64,000 bases of DNA from assembly GCF_013359735.1 (NCBI RefSeq), contig NZ_JABFMX010000009.1, forward strand, positions 1-64,000, read 5' to 3'. The notes beneath the pieces were generated by a model. That model did no database searches. It saw only the letters and a list, made by a program, of their open reading frames with translations, and had not been told where the DNA came from. This document shows positions 60,776-64,000 of the stretch, in pieces. Each line of letters opens with the position of its first letter. Position 1 is the stretch's first letter. Source of the stretch: Arthrobacter sp. C9C5 (GTDB lineage Bacteria > Actinomycetota > Actinomycetes > Actinomycetales > Micrococcaceae). A program made the translations under genes and the position numbers.

Positions 60776-61804
60776 ATGGCTAAGGCTCCACGCGTGACCA
60801 TCCAGGACGTCGCAGCACTCTCCGGGCTCTCCATCTGCACCGTTTCCCGCGCCCTCCGGCACCTTCCCAACGTGTCCGAAAAGGCCCAGGTCAAAGTGGC
60901 CGACGCGGCCGCCAAGCTCGGCTATAGGGCATCGTCCGCGGCTTCGCGGCTGGCCGGCGGAACCACCGGCGCCGTGGCCATCATCGTCCCCACCGCCACG
61001 GCCTGGTTCTTCGCCCAGGCCGTCGAAGCCGCCGAGGAAGTCCTCGCGGACAGCGGCTTCGATACCGTGCTGATCAGCCTCCGGAACCGGCACAGCGTGC
61101 AGCGCAAGCTCTTCGGCGACCTGGCCGGGCTGGCCCAGCGGGTGGACGGGGTCCTGCTGCTGAACGTCGCCCTCGACAGCGGTGAGATAGCCGCCCTCGA
61201 AGCCTCAGGCCTCGCCGTCGCGAGCGTGGGCATGCACGGCGTCCCGTGGGACAACGTGGGAATCGACAACGAAGAGGCCGCCCGGCAAGCCACCGGCCAC
61301 CTCCTCGGGTTGGGGCACTGGGATTTGGCGATGCTGGCCGGCCGCGAGCCGGGGGAGCGCTCCGTGGTCACCGCAGACGCGCGGAGGCGCGGCTTCGAAG
61401 CGGCCCTGGCCGAGCACGAACTCACCGTCGATCCCGACCTTGTGCTGGACGCCGGATCGAGCATCGAGGGCGGACGCCGGGCCATGACTGAACTGATCGA
61501 GAACCGCAGGATGCCGTCCGCAGTTTTCGCCGGCTGCGACGAGACCGCGTTCGGTGCGCTGATGGCCCTGCGGGACCTCGGTTTGTCAGCGCCCAAGAAC
61601 GTCTCCATCATTGGAATAGACGATCATCAGATGAGCTGGTTCCTCGGACTCACCACGATGGCCCAGCCGGTCGCCGACCAGGGCGCATTCGCCGCCAACC
61701 TGCTGATCGACAGACTCCACCGCGCCGGGCTTCCGAATCCCCCCGCCACCCACCTGCTGGAGACCAAGCTGGTCGAGCGCAGGAGCACCCGCCGCCGACG
61801 CTGA
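60776..61804 (+). CDS. LacI family transcriptional regulator
   Basis: A 342-residue repressor. HTH VTIQDVAALSGLSICTVSRAL (residues 7-27) plus the YRASSAASRLAGG hinge helix, and a periplasmic-binding-protein-like sugar domain (GAVAIIVPTATAWFFAQAVEAAEEVLADSGFD ... GIDDHQMSWFLGLTTMAQPV). ATG start. It is followed by pgmB and a GH65 gene, so its inducer is probably maltose, trehalose or a related disaccharide. Operators at 60699 and 37261 suggest it also controls the amylase. Confidence 0.92.
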   Translation: MAKAPRVTIQDVAALSGLSICTVSRALRHLPNVSEKAQVKVADAAAKLGYRASSAASRLAGGTTGAVAIIVPTATAWFFAQAVEAAEEVLADSGFDTVLISLRNRHSVQRKLFGDLAGLAQRVDGVLLLNVALDSGEIAALEASGLAVASVGMHGVPWDNVGIDNEEAARQATGHLLGLGHWDLAMLAGREPGERSVVTADARRRGFEAALAEHELTVDPDLVLDAGSSIEGGRRAMTELIENRRMPSAVFAGCDETAFGALMALRDLGLSAPKNVSIIGIDDHQMSWFLGLTTMAQPVADQGAFAANLLIDRLHRAGLPNPPATHLLETKLVERRSTRRRR

Positions 61805-61912
61805 TGCCGGCCAACGCCTTCGCCCAACGCCCGTCGCCCCGACGCGACCCCCGCGGCGGCCACCAAGCTTCCCACGACTTTCCCTGCCACCGTCTGAAAG
61901 GACATTCGCTCC

Positions 61913-62674
61913 ATGACTGAGATCCCCAACCGCACTGAGATTTCCAACGACGGCGCCCGGGCAGACGTGCTCGCCGGCGCCTCCGCCATCCTCTTCGACC
62001 TCGACGGCGTCCTGACCCCCACCGCGGTGGTGCACGAACGCGCCTGGCAGGAACTCTTCGACGGGTTCCTCAAGAGCGTGCCGGAGGCGCCGGGCTACCG
62101 CGAGAGCGACTACTTCGACCACATCGACGGCAAGCCCCGCTTCGATGGCGTCCGCGACTTCCTGGCTTCGCGAAACATCGTGCTGCCGGAAGGCCCCGCC
62201 GACGACGATCCGGCGCACGACACTGTGCACGGCCTCGGCAACCGCAAAAACAAGGTTTTCAACGACATCGTGGCCGCCGGCGGCGTGCAGCCTTTCGAGG
62301 GCTCCGTCCGCTTCATCGACGCCGCGCTCAAGCGCGGACTCAAGCTCGCCGTCGTCTCCTCCTCCCGCAATGCCGTCCCGGTGCTGAAAGCCGCCGGGCT
62401 CTCGGACTATTTCCCGGTGGTGGTGGACGGCGTCGTCGCGGTGTCCGAGGGGCTGCCGGGTAAGCCCAGCCCGGCCACCTACCAGTACGCCGCACGGCTG
62501 CTGGGTCTTCCCAGCGAAGAGTGCGTCGTCGTCGAAGACGCCGTCTCCGGTGTCCAGGCTGGAAGCGCGGGGAGCTTCCACTCGGTCATCGGCGTGGACC
62601 GCGGAGCGGGCCGGAAGACCCTGCTCGACGCCGGCGCCACGATCGTCGTCAACGATCTGGCCGAACTGCTCTAG
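61913..62674 (+). CDS. pgmB: Beta-phosphoglucomutase family HAD hydrolase
   Basis: A 253-residue HAD-fold protein. Motif I FDLDGVLTP (the two catalytic Asp), motif II SSSRNA, motif III Lys in GKPSPATY and motif IV VVEDAVSGVQAG are in place, and the cap (VHERAWQELFDGFL) is of the beta-phosphoglucomutase type. It turns beta-glucose-1-phosphate from the phosphorylase into glucose-6-phosphate. ATG with GAAAGGAC upstream. The GH65 gene follows after 51 bases. Confidence 0.92.
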   Translation: MTEIPNRTEISNDGARADVLAGASAILFDLDGVLTPTAVVHERAWQELFDGFLKSVPEAPGYRESDYFDHIDGKPRFDGVRDFLASRNIVLPEGPADDDPAHDTVHGLGNRKNKVFNDIVAAGGVQPFEGSVRFIDAALKRGLKLAVVSSSRNAVPVLKAAGLSDYFPVVVDGVVAVSEGLPGKPSPATYQYAARLLGLPSEECVVVEDAVSGVQAGSAGSFHSVIGVDRGAGRKTLLDAGATIVVNDLAELL

Positions 62675-62725
62675 CCGGCCGCCACCACCCACCCGCACAA
62701 CCGTCACCGCCAAAGGACCCCAACC

Positions 62726-64000
62726 ATGGCTCTCATCACCTCGGACCGCGCCAGGTTCCCCAATGACCCCTGGCAGCTCGTGGAAACCGTCCACCTGCCG
62801 GGCAATGCCGGAACGCTGGAGACCCTCTTCAGCCTCGGCAACGGCCACCTCGGCATCCGTGGCGCCCACTGGGCAGCCTCCGACGCCGAACTCCCGGGCA
62901 GCTTCATCAACGGCTTCCACGAGATCTGGGACATCAAGCACGCGGAAAATGCGTATGGCTTCGCCCGCACCGGCCAGCGCATCCTCTACGTTCCGGATGC
63001 CAACAACTTCGTCGTGGTCATCGACGGCGAGATGCTCACCCTCGAGGAATCCACGGTGCTGGACTACCGGCGGAGCGTGGACTTCGCCACCGGCGTCTAC
63101 GAGTGCCGGATCGTCTGGCAGTGCCGCTCCGGCGCCACCGTGACCACCACGGAACGCCGCGCGGTGGGGTACCAGGCGCGCGGTGCCCTCGGCATCTCGC
63201 TGGAAGTCGCGGCCGACCGGGACATCTCCGCCGACGTGACCTCCGCCGTGGTGAACCGGCAGGACCAGCCGGTGGAGGACCACTCGGCGCATGACCCGCG
63301 CCGCGCCGGCCGGCACGCCGGACGTGTGCTGCTCCCGGTAAGGCTCGACGGCGGCGACGGCTCGCTCCGGCTCTCCTGGGAGGCCGCCGAGTCCAAGCAG
63401 CGGCTCGGCATGGCCGTAGACCACTGGACCTCCGCCGGTGTCCAGCCGTTCGACACCCAGGTGGATCAGGACGACAGTAGCGTCCGCTACGTCCTGGCCG
63501 TCAGCGCGGATACGCCGTTCGTGCTGGAGAAGAGCGTCTCCTACGCCGTAGGAGGCGCCGCCGACGAAGACCTCGCCGACACCGCCGAGCGGGCCCTGCT
63601 GCCCGTCGCCGAGATCTTCGCCCAGAGCGAGGCGCATTACCGCGACTACTGGACCACCAGCGACATCGTGGTGGGCGGCCAGGCCGAGCTGCAGCAGGCC
63701 ATCCGCTGGAACCTTTTCCAGCTGGCGCAGGCCACGGCCTGCGCAGACGTGGCCGGCATTCCGGCCAAGGGCGTGTCCGGCTCCGGCTACGACGGGCACT
63801 ACTTCTGGGACCAGGAGGTGTACCTGCTGCCCTACCTGACCTACACCAGCCCCGGCAACGCCCGCCAGGTCCTCGAGTTCCGCCACGACCTGCTGCCTGA
63901 GGCCAGGGTCCGCGCCAAGGAGCTCAGCGTGGACGGCGCCCTGTTCCCCTGGCGCACCATCAACGGCCTGGAGGCCAGCGCCTACTACGCCGCCGGCACC
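62726..64000 (+). CDS. GH65 disaccharide phosphorylase, partial (cut by window end)
   Basis: The first 425 codons of a glycoside hydrolase family 65 protein. N-terminal FSLGNGHLGIRG and the FWDQEVYLLPYL barrel segment are typical. The catalytic Glu lies beyond the window. GH65 enzymes cleave maltose, trehalose or kojibiose with phosphate to beta-glucose-1-phosphate, which the adjacent PgmB handles. Maltose or trehalose phosphorylase is likely, but the substrate cannot be fixed from this part. ATG with AAAGGA 10 bases upstream. Confidence 0.93.
   Translation, partial: MALITSDRARFPNDPWQLVETVHLPGNAGTLETLFSLGNGHLGIRGAHWAASDAELPGSFINGFHEIWDIKHAENAYGFARTGQRILYVPDANNFVVVIDGEMLTLEESTVLDYRRSVDFATGVYECRIVWQCRSGATVTTTERRAVGYQARGALGISLEVAADRDISADVTSAVVNRQDQPVEDHSAHDPRRAGRHAGRVLLPVRLDGGDGSLRLSWEAAESKQRLGMAVDHWTSAGVQPFDTQVDQDDSSVRYVLAVSADTPFVLEKSVSYAVGGAADEDLADTAERALLPVAEIFAQSEAHYRDYWTTSDIVVGGQAELQQAIRWNLFQLAQATACADVAGIPAKGVSGSGYDGHYFWDQEVYLLPYLTYTSPGNARQVLEFRHDLLPEARVRAKELSVDGALFPWRTINGLEASAYYAAGT

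Overview
This is chromosomal DNA from a high-GC actinobacterium, most probably a member of the Micrococcaceae close to Arthrobacter or Pseudarthrobacter. Several things point there: strong G/C bias at third codon positions, many GTG starts, DisA and RadA, a Pol-PE-Lig LigD next to Ku, a DesA3-type desaturase paired with its own reductase, a PTS-dependent dihydroxyacetone kinase, and 11-mer PHO-box repeats upstream of pstS. I see no insertion sequence, phage gene, CRISPR array or rRNA. The only RNA gene is one tRNA-Lys. The genus is inferred from gene content, not from a marker gene.

Layout, 1-24 kb. A Tat-exported Rieske lipoprotein is divergent from an S9 peptidase and followed by a GNAT acetyltransferase. 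Next come dhaKLM (3.9-6.2 kb), mutY, a membrane-anchored secreted protein, disA and prfC. A soluble Ser/Thr kinase fused to a GAF domain follows. Then a PucR-type regulator is divergent from a reductase/desaturase pair, followed by an orphan EAL protein. A copper-resistance block runs on the minus strand (SHOCT membrane protein, multicopper oxidase, CopB-type ATPase, methyltransferase) with a G-tract palindromic operator in front of the ATPase. radA and a FUSC membrane protein follow.

Layout, 24-45 kb. pstSCAB has a PHO box and a very strong pstS-pstC hairpin, and converges on a Pit/DUF47 low-affinity phosphate uptake pair. After tRNA-Lys comes a small locus of a MarR regulator, a Cys-containing small protein and a second Ser/Thr kinase, with nested palindromes. 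A large secreted alpha-amylase, a HemK-like methyltransferase, two stress-type membrane or envelope proteins, a dodecin/aldo-keto reductase pair and an SGNH hydrolase follow. Then comes a CsoR-family regulator that looks like the sulfur sensor CstR and has two tandem operators, followed by an acyltransferase/GNAT pair, a STAS-like protein with pentapeptide-like repeats and an SDR.

Layout, 45-64 kb. A second FUSC protein, an MFS permease, a GNAT and two small proteins lead to the divergent ligD/ku non-homologous end-joining pair. A Rho-N-like small protein and an SRPBCC protein come next. The fructose PTS operon (deoR-fruK-fruA-ptsH) is bracketed by two intergenic clusters of GGGCATGTCC/GGACATGTCC motifs. 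A DUF6458-like protein, an esterase and a LacI-pgmB-GH65 disaccharide phosphorolysis operon, cut by the window end, close the window. The LacI gene and the amylase gene 23 kb away share the same operator-like 12-mer, which suggests one alpha-glucan regulon.

Most of the window is housekeeping and carbon or phosphate metabolism. The observations most worth checking are the CstR-like regulator and its operators, the MarR/small-protein/kinase locus, and the repeat clusters around the fructose operon.
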